From NCBI RefSeq assembly GCF_900016645.1, contig NZ_CDGJ01000117.1: a stretch of 22,946 nt of DNA; one strand, written 5' to 3'. This stretch comes from Acididesulfobacillus acetoxydans. Its GTDB lineage: Bacteria; Bacillota; Desulfitobacteriia; Desulfitobacteriales; Desulfitobacteriaceae. Below, one piece after another: positions 1 to 7,394 of the stretch; the first letter of the stretch is position 1; every line of letters starts with the position of its first letter. The notes below the pieces were generated by a model. That model was not told where the DNA came from. It worked only from the letters and a program-made list of their open reading frames with translations, and did not search any database. Both the position numbers and the translations under genes were made by a program.

Positions 1-375
1 CCTAAAGGGTTCTTCCTTGGACCTACTATTTTAGAAGACGTGAATGTGGATATGTCTATGGCCAAAGTTGAGGCTTTCGGTCCGGTTGCCGCGTTGATCA
101 AAGGTGATAGCCTTGAACAGGCAATTGAGTGGATTAATACAAAAACAAATCTCGGACATTCAGCTTGTATTTTTACGAGCAATGGCAAGGATGCACGTCG
201 GTTTAAGAGAGAAGTTAACGTGGGAAATATCGGGATAAATGTAGGTGTTCCTCAACCATACTCATTTTTCCCACTGGGTTCAAGAAGAGAATCTTTTGTA
301 GGAACCGCTAAGTCTAGACTGGCTTCAATGCGCTTGTTCATGGATGAAAAGACGGTTTGTGAACGATGGATATGA
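1..375 (+). CDS. Aldehyde dehydrogenase, methylmalonate-semialdehyde-dehydrogenase-like, C-terminal part (5' end outside window)
   Basis: The reading frame is open from base 1 and ends at TGA 373-375, giving about 124 residues of the C-terminal part of an NAD-dependent aldehyde dehydrogenase. Family landmarks seen are GFFLGPTI at the start, the EAFGPV motif, and a GxIGINVGVPQP...FFPLGS stretch resembling the GINVPIPVP...FFPFSG signature of CoA-acylating methylmalonate-semialdehyde dehydrogenases. The catalytic cysteine lies upstream of the window and cannot be checked. It sits 24 nt before the next gene, on the same strand as the nicotinate genes. Inference: the physiological substrate may be 2-formylglutarate, the enamidase product, which like methylmalonate semialdehyde is a 2-substituted 3-oxopropanoate; the product would be glutaryl-CoA and CO2. 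Family assignment is firm, MMSDH subgroup likely, substrate speculative. Confidence 0.85.
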   Translation, partial: PKGFFLGPTILEDVNVDMSMAKVEAFGPVAALIKGDSLEQAIEWINTKTNLGHSACIFTSNGKDARRFKREVNVGNIGINVGVPQPYSFFPLGSRRESFVGTAKSRLASMRLFMDEKTVCERWI

Positions 376-399
376 TAAATTTTAAAGGAGAGCAAAGTA

Positions 400-978
400 A
401 TGCAAATACGCAAATTTTTAACTATCGTTGAAGAAACTCTTGAAGAAGCGGGAAAAGAGCTACCCGTAAAAATACGTAAAGCTGCAGCACTAGCCGTAAT
501 TAAGAACCCCTTTGCAGGTAAGTATCAAGAAGACTTAACAGAACTAATGGATATTGGAGAGAAGCTTGGAGGAATATTGGCAGCCAAGGCAGTAGAAGCC
601 TTGGGTATAGATAAAAACAAAGTAGAAAGTTATGGTAAAGCAGCAATCGTGGGCGAAATGGGAGAGCTGGAAAATGCTGCCGCTATTCTGCATCCCAAGC
701 TGGGTAAACCATTTCGTGAGGCAGTTGGTGGTGGTAAAGCAATAGTACCGTCGGCTAAAAAGATGGGAGGAATAGGTACTGCCATTGATGTGCCTCTGCA
801 TTACAAAGACGCTGCCTTTGTACGTACCCATTATGATGCAATGGAGGTCAGGGTGAGTGACGCTCCCCGAGCAGATGAAATTGTGGTCGCGCTGGTGGTC
901 ACTGATGCCGGGCGTCCATTGGCCCGGATCGGTGGTTTGCAGAAACAAGAGATTAAAGGCGAAGATGGTCTGAGATAA
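400..978 (+). CDS. Amino acid synthesis family protein (PF06684/DUF1185)
   Basis: A 192-aa soluble protein starting at ATG 400, with an AAAGGAG ribosome binding site at 384-390. It resembles the AA_synth (DUF1185) family: an N-terminal MQIRKF...E stretch, a central KAAIVGEMGELE-like segment, a GxAIVPSAKK motif near residues 113-121, and a C-terminal DEIVVALVVTDAGRP segment. The biochemical role of this family is not established as far as I know, so I assign none. It lies between the aldehyde dehydrogenase and enamidase genes, separated from the latter by 1-25 nt depending on the start used. This suggests an accessory role around the aldehyde product of ring opening. The first two thirds of the gene are A+T-richer than the last third and the genes that follow, with the change near base 840. 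Confidence 0.75.
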   Translation: MQIRKFLTIVEETLEEAGKELPVKIRKAAALAVIKNPFAGKYQEDLTELMDIGEKLGGILAAKAVEALGIDKNKVESYGKAAIVGEMGELENAAAILHPKLGKPFREAVGGGKAIVPSAKKMGGIGTAIDVPLHYKDAAFVRTHYDAMEVRVSDAPRADEIVVALVVTDAGRPLARIGGLQKQEIKGEDGLR

Positions 979-1003
979 AATGTTCATGATAGGGGGGCTG
1001 ACT

Positions 1004-2164
1004 TTGGCTACTCTGGCGATTACCAATATCGGGACCATAGTAAGTGGAGATATTCGGCGGCCACTGCTGGTAGCAGACACCGTCTTGGTACGGGATGAAA
1101 AGATTGTAGCTGTCGGTGATTCAGGGATCCTAGCTGGGATGCAGGTGGATAAGACGGTAGACGCCCAGGGGGTGACACTGATGCCTGGGCTCATCGACTC
1201 CCATACTCATCCGGTGTTGGGTGATTTTGCTCCGAGACAGAAAATGCTCGATTATATCGAGAGTTCTCTACATGGCGGGGTGACCACCATGATATCGGCG
1301 GGTGAGCCCCATTGGCCCGGTCGGCCGAAGGATCCCACAGGGGTTAAGGCTTTGGCTGTTGTGGCGGCGCGTTCTTTTCAAAACGCCCGACCGGGCGGGG
1401 TAAAAGTGCATGCGGGTGCGTTGATTCTGGAACCGGGATTGACGGAAGCAGATTTTGCTGAACTGAAGGAAGCCGGAGTCTGGCTGGTGGGAGAAGTAGG
1501 GCTGGGCGGTGTCCGCAGACCGGAAGATGCGGCGCCGATGGTGGCCTGGGCTCATAAATATGGATTTAAGGTGGCCATGCACACCGGTGGCACCTCGATT
1601 CCCGGCAGTTCCACCATTACGGCTCAAGATGTTCTGGCGATTAAGCCTGATGTGGTTTCTCATATTAACGGTGGGACGACAGCCGTAGCACCCGGAGAAA
1701 TCGATAAAATCATTGAACTCAGTGATTATGCCATTGAAGTGGTGCAGTGCGGCAACCCCCGTGCAGCCCTCCGGGCCGTGCAGCTCTTAGCTTCCCGCCG
1801 GGAACTGGGGCGGCTAATTCTGGGGAACGATGCCCCTTCCGGTACCGGGGTCATTCCTTTGGGTATGCTGCGCAACCTAGCTTTTCTGGCTGCAGTGGGT
1901 GAAATGGAGCCGGCCCAGGCTGTTGCGGCGGCTACCGGCAACACCGCGCGGGTTTTCGGGCTGGCGGCAGGGGTGATAGAAGCCGGACGGGAAGCAGATC
2001 TGGTCTTAATGGATGCTCCTATGGGTTCTTTCGGTCGGGATGCCTTGGAAGCTCTTGCTGTCGGGGACCTTCCCGGTGTGGGCATGGTCATTGTGGACGG
2101 TGAAATTAAAGCCGGAATCAGCCGGAACACGCCGCCGCCTAAGCGGAAACCCATCTTGAAATAA
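1004..2164 (+). CDS. ena: Enamidase (1,4,5,6-tetrahydro-6-oxonicotinate amidohydrolase)
   Basis: This metal-dependent amidohydrolase opens the ring of 1,4,5,6-tetrahydro-6-oxonicotinate to give 2-formylglutarate and ammonia. The 386-aa protein resembles E. barkeri enamidase along its whole length as I remember that sequence: IVSGDI near the N-terminus, SHTH metal motif, DFAPRQK, GGVTTMISAG, PGRPKD, EVGLG, MHTGGTSIPGSS, SHINGG, GNDAPSGTG.IPLG and a C-terminal SRNTPPPKR. The His pair, the Glu of EVGLG, later His residues and the Asp of GNDAPSG fit a binuclear amidohydrolase site. I chose TTG 1004 because AGGGGGG at 991-997 is well spaced and the resulting N-terminus matches the family. An in-frame ATG at 980, 1 nt after the previous stop, would add eight residues but has a poor ribosome binding site. 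The stop overlaps the ATG at 2164, and ndhF follows directly. Confidence 0.93.
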   Translation: MATLAITNIGTIVSGDIRRPLLVADTVLVRDEKIVAVGDSGILAGMQVDKTVDAQGVTLMPGLIDSHTHPVLGDFAPRQKMLDYIESSLHGGVTTMISAGEPHWPGRPKDPTGVKALAVVAARSFQNARPGGVKVHAGALILEPGLTEADFAELKEAGVWLVGEVGLGGVRRPEDAAPMVAWAHKYGFKVAMHTGGTSIPGSSTITAQDVLAIKPDVVSHINGGTTAVAPGEIDKIIELSDYAIEVVQCGNPRAALRAVQLLASRRELGRLILGNDAPSGTGVIPLGMLRNLAFLAAVGEMEPAQAVAAATGNTARVFGLAAGVIEAGREADLVLMDAPMGSFGRDALEALAVGDLPGVGMVIVDGEIKAGISRNTPPPKRKPILK

Positions 2165-2178
2165 TGGAGGGAGGGCTT

Positions 2179-3054
2179 ATGTTCGAACTCGACGCTTACT
2201 ATCAGCCTGAATCATTGGCCGTTGCCCTCGAATTGTTAGCCAAATCGGACGGGAAATTACGGCCGTTGGCAGGGGGAACGGACTTAGTGCCCGCTTTGGC
2301 CAAAAGGAAAATCCATTGTCCGGGTTTGATTGATTTGTCCGCTGTTTCAGAGCTACGCGCAATTATTGCAAGGGAACATGAGATCCAGATTGGCAGCATG
2401 TCAACTTTTGCCCAAATTGAAGAATTCCTTGTCATCCGGAACAGATTTCCGTTGCTATCTGAGGCTGCTGCCTCAGTCGGCTCGCCCCAAATTCGTAATA
2501 CTGGAACGATTGGCGGAAATATTGCCAACGCTTCCCCGGCAGCAGACATGGTCACAGCCCTCATTGCTCTCGAAGCGGAAGTCAGGTTGGATTCTAGCGA
2601 AGGGTTCAGGACTGTACCGTTGCAGAACATTCTGGAGGGGGCCGGAAAAACCCATATCCGACCGCAGGAGATTATTACTAACATTTTAATAAGACCGCTT
2701 GCGCCAGGGAGTAGGAGCGGCTATATCAAATTAGGTCGTCGCCGGGCCTTGGCTATTGCCAGGCTTAATCTAGCCGTTATTCTGGCCGTGCATGAAAACA
2801 AGATCAGTTTGGCCCGTGTGGCCTTGGGAGCGGTAGGGCCGAATCCTTGCCGAAGTTCCGCTTTGGAGACGACGTTGGAGGGACAGCAGATTTCGAGCAC
2901 TCTGGTTGATACCTTTGCCAGCGAAGCGGAAAAGGAAGTGGTAAGAATGCTGGGTTCCCGCCCTTCGGTATCTTATAAGCAGGAGGCTGTAAAGGGAATT
3001 GCCCGTGAATTATTGCCCAGGTTATTTTCCAGTACTGAAGGGGTGGTGGCCTGA
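2179..3054 (+). CDS. ndhF: Nicotinate dehydrogenase FAD-binding subunit
   Basis: A 291-aa FAD subunit of the molybdenum hydroxylase family, passing electrons from the iron-sulfur subunit to the external acceptor. Visible motifs are the FAD loop AGGTDLVPAL near residues 31-40, and NTGTIGGNIANASPAADM near 109-126, the second FAD-binding stretch of the CoxM/XdhB class. A C-terminal CO-dehydrogenase flavoprotein domain follows. Length fits the roughly 33-kDa E. barkeri subunit. ATG 2179 is preferred over ATG 2164, because the purine run at 2166-2175 is then the ribosome binding site and the protein begins MFELDAYY as in homologues. It is followed without a gap by ndhS (stop 3052-3054, ATG 3055). 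The FAD family call is certain; nicotinate as substrate rests on the operon. Confidence 0.9.
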   Translation: MFELDAYYQPESLAVALELLAKSDGKLRPLAGGTDLVPALAKRKIHCPGLIDLSAVSELRAIIAREHEIQIGSMSTFAQIEEFLVIRNRFPLLSEAAASVGSPQIRNTGTIGGNIANASPAADMVTALIALEAEVRLDSSEGFRTVPLQNILEGAGKTHIRPQEIITNILIRPLAPGSRSGYIKLGRRRALAIARLNLAVILAVHENKISLARVALGAVGPNPCRSSALETTLEGQQISSTLVDTFASEAEKEVVRMLGSRPSVSYKQEAVKGIARELLPRLFSSTEGVVA

Positions 3055-3549
3055 ATGGACAGGTTTCCCTTGCACATGAAAGTCAATGGCACTCAGATGA
3101 CGGTGGATGTCGATCCGGGCATGCGTTTGCTGGATGTGTTGCGCGATGTATTGGGTTTAACGGGCACGAAAGAAGGCTGTGGTGAAGGAGAATGCGGTGT
3201 CTGTTCCGTGATTCTGGACGGGAAAATTGTGGATTCTTGTTTGGTTTTGGCACCGCAGGTCCAAGGCCGGGAGATCATCACAATTGAAGGGGTGGCCCGC
3301 AACGGTGAGCTTGATATCTTGCAGGAGGCTTTCTTAGAGGCCGGGGCTGTGCAGTGTGGATTTTGCACACCGGGAATGATTTTGGCAGGCAAGGCGTTGT
3401 TGGATAAGAATTCCCATCCGGACAGGCGGGAAATTGCCCGGGCCATATCTGGTAATCTTTGCCGCTGCACCGGTTATGCCAAGATCGTCAAAGCCGTGGA
3501 ATTGGCGGCAGCAAGAAGGTCCGGGAAAGAAGGTGCTACCGGTGCTTGA
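3055..3549 (+). CDS. ndhS: Nicotinate dehydrogenase small [2Fe-2S] subunit
   Basis: A 164-aa iron-sulfur subunit carrying electrons from the Mo cofactor to FAD. It has the two [2Fe-2S] sites of the xanthine oxidase family: a plant-ferredoxin-type site with Cys42, Cys47, Cys50 and Cys62 (CGEGECGVC), and an alpha-helical site with Cys101, Cys104, Cys136 and Cys138 (CGFCTPGM and NLCRCTGY). The start ATG comes directly after the ndhF stop, with a G-rich ribosome binding site inside the ndhF end. The end overlaps the likely GTG start of ndhL by 8 nt, suggesting translational coupling. All eight cluster ligands are present, so the subunit should be functional. Confidence 0.93.
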   Translation: MDRFPLHMKVNGTQMTVDVDPGMRLLDVLRDVLGLTGTKEGCGEGECGVCSVILDGKIVDSCLVLAPQVQGREIITIEGVARNGELDILQEAFLEAGAVQCGFCTPGMILAGKALLDKNSHPDRREIARAISGNLCRCTGYAKIVKAVELAAARRSGKEGATGA

Positions 3550-4816
3550 AGGCGGAGTTGTCGGTCAATCCGTGCAACGGGTGGATGGCTTGGTCAAGGT
3601 TACGGGAGAGAGCTATTTTGCCGCCGATGAGAAGGTTCCGGCTGCTTTGGTTCTCAAAGTGCTGCGCAGTCGTGTCGCTCATGCCGTCGTCAAGCGGATT
3701 GATATTTCCGAAGCGGAAAAAATCCCGGGTGTGGTACGGGTGTTTACTTATGCGGACATTCCGGGTGAAAACAGTTACGGTATTATGGTTAAAGACCAGC
3801 CGGTCCTGACGGACAAAATCCGGTTTATCGGAGACGCTATAGCTTTGGTGGTCGCGGAAAACCCGGACGCCGCCCGGAAGGGTGCGGAGGCTGTAAAGGT
3901 AGAGACTGAGGAGCTGCCACCCCTTTATGATGTTTGGTCCGCTATGGCGGAAGGCGCTCCGCCTATTCATGACAAGGGAAACATTCTAACGGTGGGCAGG
4001 GTAAAGAAAGGGGATGCCGCAGCGGCTCTGAGCCGGGCGGATGTTGTTATTAGCAGGCTCTATCGTACGCAGAGGGTGGAACATCTCTATTTGGAAACGG
4101 AAGCCGGTATTGCTTACCCGGAACATAACGGCCTTACCATCAAAGTGTCCACTCAGAATCCGCATTATGACCGGCGGGATGTGGCCCGGGTCTTAGGCCT
4201 GCCCATGAATAGGGTGAGAATTATTCAGACCCCGACCGGAGGTGGTTTTGGCGGCAAACTGGACATATCCGTGCAGTGCTTTCTCGCTTTAGCGGCCTGG
4301 AAACTGAGGCGCCCGGTCCGGATGCTCTATGACCGGGAAGAATCTTTTATCGCAACCGCGAAACGGCATCCTTTTATCATTGATTACACCAGTGGGGCAA
4401 ACCGGGAGGGGCAACTTTTGGCTGTCAAAGTCAGGATTATCGGCGATACCGGGGCATACGCCTCCTATGGTCCCGCCACACTGATCAGGGCGGCTGTCCA
4501 TGCGACGGGACCGTACGAAGTCCCCAGTGTGGATATCGAGGGACTTTGCGTTTACACCAATAATCCGTTTAGCGGCGCCATGCGCGGTTTTGGCACACCG
4601 CAAATGGCTTTTGCCTTTGAAAGCCAGATGGATCTGCTGGCGCAAGCTTTACAAATAAGCCCCCTGGAAATCCGCCGGCGCAATATCTTGCGTCCCGGTT
4701 CGGCTACGGCAACCGGGCAAGTTCTGTCCGACAGTGTCGGCATCGCTAAAACCTTGGCAGCGGCATGGGAAAAGGCCTGCCAGGTGATGCCCGGTCTGGG
4801 AGGTGAGAACCAATGA
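3542..4816 (+). CDS. ndhL: Nicotinate dehydrogenase large molybdopterin subunit
   Basis: N-terminal half of a molybdenum hydroxylase catalytic chain, here a separate 424-aa protein of about 46 kDa. Features are the VGQSVQRVDGLVKVTG opening typical of the family, the a/b hammerhead domain, TPTGGGFGGK around residues 230-239 (Mo cofactor loop) and AMRGFGTPQ near 346. GTG 3542 is chosen because AGAAGG at 3528-3533 is 8 nt upstream and the length then equals that of E. barkeri NdhL (about 425 aa). A longer frame reaching back to 3434 would lie inside ndhS. The next gene starts within the stop (ATGA overlap). Most relatives carry both halves in one chain of about 750-800 aa; this split is shared with E. 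barkeri nicotinate dehydrogenase and supports the substrate call. Confidence 0.92.
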   Translation: MLEGGVVGQSVQRVDGLVKVTGESYFAADEKVPAALVLKVLRSRVAHAVVKRIDISEAEKIPGVVRVFTYADIPGENSYGIMVKDQPVLTDKIRFIGDAIALVVAENPDAARKGAEAVKVETEELPPLYDVWSAMAEGAPPIHDKGNILTVGRVKKGDAAAALSRADVVISRLYRTQRVEHLYLETEAGIAYPEHNGLTIKVSTQNPHYDRRDVARVLGLPMNRVRIIQTPTGGGFGGKLDISVQCFLALAAWKLRRPVRMLYDREESFIATAKRHPFIIDYTSGANREGQLLAVKVRIIGDTGAYASYGPATLIRAAVHATGPYEVPSVDIEGLCVYTNNPFSGAMRGFGTPQMAFAFESQMDLLAQALQISPLEIRRRNILRPGSATATGQVLSDSVGIAKTLAAAWEKACQVMPGLGGENQ

Positions 4817-5820
4817 AAAAACACGGTTATGGCATTGGAAATATGTGGTATGGAGTGGGTAATACCGCTGCTCCTAACCCGTCAGGTGCTTTTGTAGACT
4901 TCCTGGATGACGGAACCGTGATTGTGCTCAGTGGCTGCGCGGATATTGGCCAGGGATCGAGTACTGTGCTGGCTCAGATTGCAGCAGAGACACTGGGGGT
5001 CGGCCTGGAGAATGTGGCGGTGATTGCCGCCGATACTGAAGTTACTCCGGATGCCGGCGCTACGTCCGCATCCAGGCAAACCTATATTTCGGGCAACGCT
5101 GTTCGGTTCGCTGCTGAAAAGGCCAGGGAGCAAGTGATTGCTCAAGCAGCGGAGCGTTTAAACCTCCCGGCCGACAATGTCAGCCTCAAAGATGGACAGA
5201 TTTGGCATCAGGATGAACCGACCGGCACGAAAATCCAGGATGTTATTGCTCAGTGCCGCAGTAAGGGAATTCTGACTTTGGGGCAGGGCTGGTTTAATCC
5301 GGTGACTACGAAGCTGGATCCTCTGACGGGACAAGGGGCACCCTATGCTACCTATGCCTTCGCCACGCAGGTGGCCGAAGTGGAAGCCGACACGGAAACG
5401 GGAGTGATCGAAGTCAAAAGAATCGTTGCCGCCCATGATGTGGGCAGGGCGATCAATCCCCAAAATGTGGAGGGACAAATTGAAGGGGGCTGTATCATGG
5501 GGATGGGGTATGCCCTCTTGGAAGAAGTGGCAGTCAATCAGGGCCGGATCGAAAACCCTGCTCTGTCAACTTATCTGATCCCAACAGCCCTGGATATCCC
5601 GGAAATGTTTCCGGTGATTGTGGAAGATGAGGAGCCCAGCGGACCTTATGGGGCCAAAGGGGTCGGTGAACCGGCTCTCGTGCCTACGGCGGCAGCTATA
5701 GCCAATGCTGTGGCGGATGCCCTGGGGATCCGTCTGTATGATCTGCCGTTGACACCGGAAAAGATTGTGGCTGCGATCAGGGCAGCTGCAGAAGAGAGTG
5801 AACTCGGACTAAACGGTTAG
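4813..5820 (+). CDS. ndhM: Nicotinate dehydrogenase medium molybdopterin subunit
   Basis: C-terminal half of the molybdenum hydroxylase catalytic chain, 335 aa, about 36 kDa. It contains GQGSSTVLAQIAAE near residue 46, GATSASRQTYISGNAV near 87, an AHDVGRAINP segment, and PYGAKGVGEPALVP with Glu286 at the position of the catalytic glutamate of the xanthine oxidase family. It would complete the Mo site that hydroxylates nicotinate at C6. The E. barkeri enzyme also carries a labile selenium ligand; no selenocysteine codon is needed for that and none is seen. ATG 4813 overlaps the ndhL stop by 4 nt, with GGAGGTGAG at 4799-4807. About 60 nt separate it from hnr. Confidence 0.92.
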   Translation: MKKHGYGIGNMWYGVGNTAAPNPSGAFVDFLDDGTVIVLSGCADIGQGSSTVLAQIAAETLGVGLENVAVIAADTEVTPDAGATSASRQTYISGNAVRFAAEKAREQVIAQAAERLNLPADNVSLKDGQIWHQDEPTGTKIQDVIAQCRSKGILTLGQGWFNPVTTKLDPLTGQGAPYATYAFATQVAEVEADTETGVIEVKRIVAAHDVGRAINPQNVEGQIEGGCIMGMGYALLEEVAVNQGRIENPALSTYLIPTALDIPEMFPVIVEDEEPSGPYGAKGVGEPALVPTAAAIANAVADALGIRLYDLPLTPEKIVAAIRAAAEESELGLNG

Positions 5821-5882
5821 CCGTAAAATTGCGGGACGCAACGGGACAAGAATATTAAGGATAGAGGTTGGGGGCCAGCTCA

Positions 5883-7394
5883 ATGATAAAAATCGACCTG
5901 GACTTATGTAACGGTTGTGGTTTGTGTGTACGGGATTGTCCCTTGGGTCTAATCAATGTGCAAGACCATAAAGCCTTTATTGCGGACGGATGCTCTTCCT
6001 GCGGTGTCTGCACCAGGGTATGTCGGCGTGGCGCAGCCCAAAAAGCCGGGGAAATCATGGCAGGTGCGGTGGTTTGCACGGCATGTCCGGTGGAGTGCCA
6101 GATCCAGAAAGGTTATGAGGGGGCCTGTCGGCGCTATACCAATGAAGACGGTAAGTTGGTGCGCAAGCGGCCTTTGGTCACAGAGGCGGCAGAACCCAAA
6201 CGGCAAGCTCCGGAAATTGACTGGCCTTTAATCACCGGAATCGGAGCAGGAACCGAGTATCCAGACCCCCGCCCGGCACCTTACATCCTTCAGGGTCGGC
6301 GAGGGGAAATCGAGGTGGTGACTGTAGTTACGGAAGCCCCCTTGAGCTATAGTGGTCTTAAAGTCAAAATCGACACCAATTTCCATGTCGGGGAAGAAGG
6401 CGCTAAAGTTCACCATGACGGGCGGGTTGTCGGTATGGTGGATATGGAGGAATATGGCTCAAAAATGCTGACGATCGGCGGAGCTAATCTGTTAACAGGT
6501 AGGGCAGGTTTTATCGTAGCCCGGACAATTGTCGATCTGGCTAACCGACAAAGGGTTATCTTGCAGGTTGATGGCGGCAGCAAACTGGAACTGCAGGCGG
6601 GACGAAGTCCGGTCATTGACGGCGAAGAAGACACGACCATGAGGGTAGGTTGCGGCAGTGCCACTGTGGGATTGTTTGCCCGGGATCTTAAGGGGGTGGT
6701 GGATGAGGCGATCATCCTTGACCACCACATTATCGGCTTGCTTTCGGAACACCGGGCAGGGCAGGAAGTGGGGATGTCTTACAGCGGTGTTGTCCCTGCC
6801 GGGCGCAAGAGTACTGCGGGGCGTTATTTTGGTGAACACGGCAAGGGTTGGGGGGGGACAGCCATCAGCAATCCGCGGGATGCGATCAAAGAAGTCAATA
6901 TGCGGATTGGCAAGGCCGGGATGCACATTTTGGTAACGGAAACCACAGCCAGAAAGGCTGTACTGTTTGAAGTCAAGGCCAACGGGCACGTGCAGGAAGT
7001 TCCCCTCACACCGCAAGTAAGGCAAGTGATGCAACGGATTGCGGCTAATTGTGAAGAAGCCAGGGTTTCCGTCATTTATAGCGGTGGTGTCGGCGGTTCG
7101 GCCAGGGCCGGGGTCACGACCCAGCCGGTGGAACTCACTCGGGCTGTGCATCAGGGTGAAGTTAAGCTCACGATCGGTGGGGCTCCGGTTATGCTCCTGC
7201 CCGGAGGGGGTATTAATTTCATGGTGAACGTGGAGGAGGTCGTAGCTCCCCGTGCTTTCTACTGGACGCCCACTCCGGCTACGATTGCTCCCGTGGAATA
7301 TACGATGCAGCGCAGCACCTATGCCCGGATTGGCGGGCATATGGCCCGGTTGCGTCCGCTTGAGGAAGTGTTGAAGGGAGAGACTGATGCTTAA
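5883..7394 (+). CDS. hnr: 6-hydroxynicotinate reductase, ferredoxin-type iron-sulfur protein
   Basis: This 503-aa protein (about 54 kDa) is assigned to reduction of 6-hydroxynicotinate to 1,4,5,6-tetrahydro-6-oxonicotinate with low-potential electrons. The N-terminus is a two-cluster ferredoxin domain: Cys9, 12, 15, 19 and Cys37, 40, 43, 47. A further cysteine set, Cys65, 68, 72 and 82 (CTACPVEC...C), follows. The remaining ~400 residues form a large domain rich in GG motifs and seen in few families. Length, ferredoxin head and position between ndhM and UPF0280 agree with E. barkeri Hnr. ATG 5883 places the ferredoxin motif at the usual distance from the start; a TTG at 5868 is possible but less likely. 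The last codons overlap the next gene by 8 nt. The call rests on remembered family resemblance plus context. Confidence 0.85.
   Translation: MIKIDLDLCNGCGLCVRDCPLGLINVQDHKAFIADGCSSCGVCTRVCRRGAAQKAGEIMAGAVVCTACPVECQIQKGYEGACRRYTNEDGKLVRKRPLVTEAAEPKRQAPEIDWPLITGIGAGTEYPDPRPAPYILQGRRGEIEVVTVVTEAPLSYSGLKVKIDTNFHVGEEGAKVHHDGRVVGMVDMEEYGSKMLTIGGANLLTGRAGFIVARTIVDLANRQRVILQVDGGSKLELQAGRSPVIDGEEDTTMRVGCGSATVGLFARDLKGVVDEAIILDHHIIGLLSEHRAGQEVGMSYSGVVPAGRKSTAGRYFGEHGKGWGGTAISNPRDAIKEVNMRIGKAGMHILVTETTARKAVLFEVKANGHVQEVPLTPQVRQVMQRIAANCEEARVSVIYSGGVGGSARAGVTTQPVELTRAVHQGEVKLTIGGAPVMLLPGGGINFMVNVEEVVAPRAFYWTPTPATIAPVEYTMQRSTYARIGGHMARLRPLEEVLKGETDA

Noticed and set aside
544..1194. 216-codon - strand open frame across the DUF1185 and ena starts
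   Set aside because: No recognisable domain, no ribosome binding site, and it overlaps two well-supported genes in antisense.
2164..5820. Annotation of the hydroxylase as xanthine dehydrogenase or CO dehydrogenase
   Set aside because: The split Mo chain and the flanking enamidase and 6-hydroxynicotinate reductase fit nicotinate dehydrogenase better; no purine or CO pathway gene is nearby.
5868..5882. TTG 5868 as start of hnr
   Set aside because: ATG 5883 puts the first ferredoxin cysteine at residue 9 as usual in such domains and has a G-rich ribosome binding site upstream; the TTG adds five unsupported residues.
6492..7340. Long open frame on the - strand opposite hnr (282 codons)
   Set aside because: Low-complexity, His/Pro/Arg-rich translation with no family features; it mirrors the codon bias of hnr, whose ferredoxin motifs and conserved blocks are clear on the + strand.
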